In this document: one piece after another, positions 13,806 through 14,805 of the stretch
How positions within the stretch are numbered: the first letter of the stretch is position 1
Layout: each line of letters starts with the position of its first letter
NCBI GenBank assembly: GCA_002381565.1
Contig: DFWZ01000025.1
Span: forward strand, 1-14,805
Length of the DNA stretch: 14,805 bases
Source: Gallionella sp. UBA4121
Lineage (GTDB): Bacteria > Pseudomonadota > Gammaproteobacteria > Burkholderiales > Gallionellaceae
Reading direction: 5' to 3'
The notes under the pieces: model-generated
Databases searched by the model: none
Seen by the model: the letters and a program-made list of their open reading frames with translations, nothing else
What the model was told of the DNA's origin: nothing
Program-made: the position numbers and the translations under genes

Positions 13806-14805
13806 ATGTTTACGAAATTAATTCGGAATTTCAACGGTTGGTGGTGTGCGGTCAGCATGCAGGTGAGGTTTGTGCTGATGATTCAGGGTTGTCTTTTCCT
13901 CATCCTTCTGTTTGCACAACAGTGGATCATGGCGAGCGTTGAAAGGCAACTCATCATCTCAGCTGAAGGACGCGTGAAGGAAACAGCTGATGGCGTCATC
14001 AACGGCATGAACATGCTGATGTTGACCGGAAAAATTGGCGTCCCAAAATATCGTCTGCTTTTTATCAAAAAAATGTCAGATGAAAAGAATATCAAATCTC
14101 TCCGCATCCTCCGGGCGGAACAGGTGACGCGACAGTTCGGCCCCGGCCTTCCCGAAGAACAGGCTCGCGACGAAATCGAAAAAAATGTGCTTAGAACAGG
14201 TGAAACTTATACACAACTACTCAGGATAAATGGCACGCAAAATCAATCCTCTATTTTGCGGGTTGTCATACCGTTTATAGTCAGCAGGGACTTTAGGGGG
14301 ACGGATTGTTTATCCTGTCATCATGTCGAGGTGGGCAGCGTCAACGGTGCGGCCAGCATTCTCTATGACTTGTCTCACGATGAACAAAAAATTCAGAAGT
14401 TTAGAGCTAGGCTCTGGTTTGGTCAGTTGGCGCTCCAATTGCTGCTGTTTGGCATCATCTGGTATGTGGTGCGCTCCTTCATACGTCCAATTAAATCTAT
14501 GACGAATGGTCTTAACAGTATCGCAGACGGCGATATTGTCGGCGGCCGCCATCTTCCTATCAGATTTAAGGATGAAATTGGACGAGCCACTCAGTCTTTC
14601 AATCGGGTAATGGATACAGCTTCCGATTTAATTGATGCCCAGAAGTTGGCGCGTTCTGTGTTCGATACCACTTCGGAAGGTATTATCATCTGCGACCCTA
14701 AAGGGAATATCGTAATGACTAATCCTGCTTTTACTCACACGACGGGTTATACCGCTGAAGAATCAGTGGGTAAAAGGCCAGGTGTTGACGCCGACCGAAT
14801 ATTGA
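13806..14805 (+). CDS. Third haem-c membrane sensor (TM, CxxCH domain, HAMP, PAS), partial
   Basis: The frame is open from ATG 13806 to the window end (333 codons, no stop). Order: TM1 (about 20-42); a periplasmic domain (about 45-200) with CLSCHH (C168, C171, H172) in FRGTDCLSCHHVEVGSVNGA; TM2 (about 203-222); HAMP (about 222-275, with IRPIKSM and KDEIGRA); then a PAS domain starting at about 280 (ARSVFDTTSEGIIICDPKGN). The periplasmic part matches the two upstream sensors across NMLMLTGKI, RQFGPGLPEE and the haem motif, but the N-terminal Aer-type PAS is missing. The output is beyond the window; the layout HAMP-PAS commonly precedes GGDEF, EAL or histidine-kinase modules. There is no ribosome binding site directly before the ATG, so coupling to the 33-residue ORF is possible. 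An alternative ATG is at 13857. Confidence 0.88.
   Translation, partial: MFTKLIRNFNGWWCAVSMQVRFVLMIQGCLFLILLFAQQWIMASVERQLIISAEGRVKETADGVINGMNMLMLTGKIGVPKYRLLFIKKMSDEKNIKSLRILRAEQVTRQFGPGLPEEQARDEIEKNVLRTGETYTQLLRINGTQNQSSILRVVIPFIVSRDFRGTDCLSCHHVEVGSVNGAASILYDLSHDEQKIQKFRARLWFGQLALQLLLFGIIWYVVRSFIRPIKSMTNGLNSIADGDIVGGRHLPIRFKDEIGRATQSFNRVMDTASDLIDAQKLARSVFDTTSEGIIICDPKGNIVMTNPAFTHTTGYTAEESVGKRPGVDADRIL

Overview
The window looks like a betaproteobacterial chromosome segment, tentatively Nitrosomonadales/Gallionellaceae-like. The basis is the MltF type, the tRNA-Ser gene with an adjoining P4-type integrase, the protein flavour, and the abundance of redox sensors. This placement is inference; no marker gene is present. 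Bases 1-33 are not biological: they match the Illumina Nextera read-1/Tn5 mosaic-end adapter at 30 of 33 positions, so the left edge is an untrimmed read or contig end.

Layout. (1) 165-1655: mltF, a lytic transglycosylase on the minus strand, divergent from a tRNA-Ser(CGA) gene at 1689-1779. (2) 1780-6775: an eroded genomic island next to the tRNA. It holds an integrase that has lost its C-terminal catalytic half, with repeated ATACCGTCA boxes in front of it. It also holds a DUF2971-family gene whose 3' end runs into the broken 3' end of a RhuM-like gene, and an apparently complete hsdM without hsdS or hsdR. Last come remnants of two transposition genes: a zinc-finger-like N-terminus and a Tn3-family tnpA C-terminus. 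(3) 7076-12225: a two-gene operon encoding membrane sensors with the same input end, an Aer-type PAS followed by a periplasmic CxxCH (c-type haem) domain and HAMP. One drives a GGDEF-EAL output (c-di-GMP) and the other an MCP output (chemotaxis). (4) 12628-13575: a compact element made of a 204-residue catalytic-only tyrosine recombinase between two 79-bp imperfect inverted repeats. (5) 13699-14805: a 33-codon ORF and the start of a third sensor with the same CxxCH periplasmic domain. It is followed by HAMP and a PAS domain and is cut by the window end.

Together: the right half is a cluster of three paralogous receptors that probably read the redox state or a haem ligand on both sides of the inner membrane. 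They send that input to motility (MCP), to the sessile/motile decision (c-di-GMP), and to a third unseen output. The most novel-looking item is the recombinase flanked by bipartite inverted repeats, which looks like a self-contained mobile or invertible unit dropped between the sensor genes. The left half is mostly a graveyard of integration and restriction genes at a tRNA hotspot.
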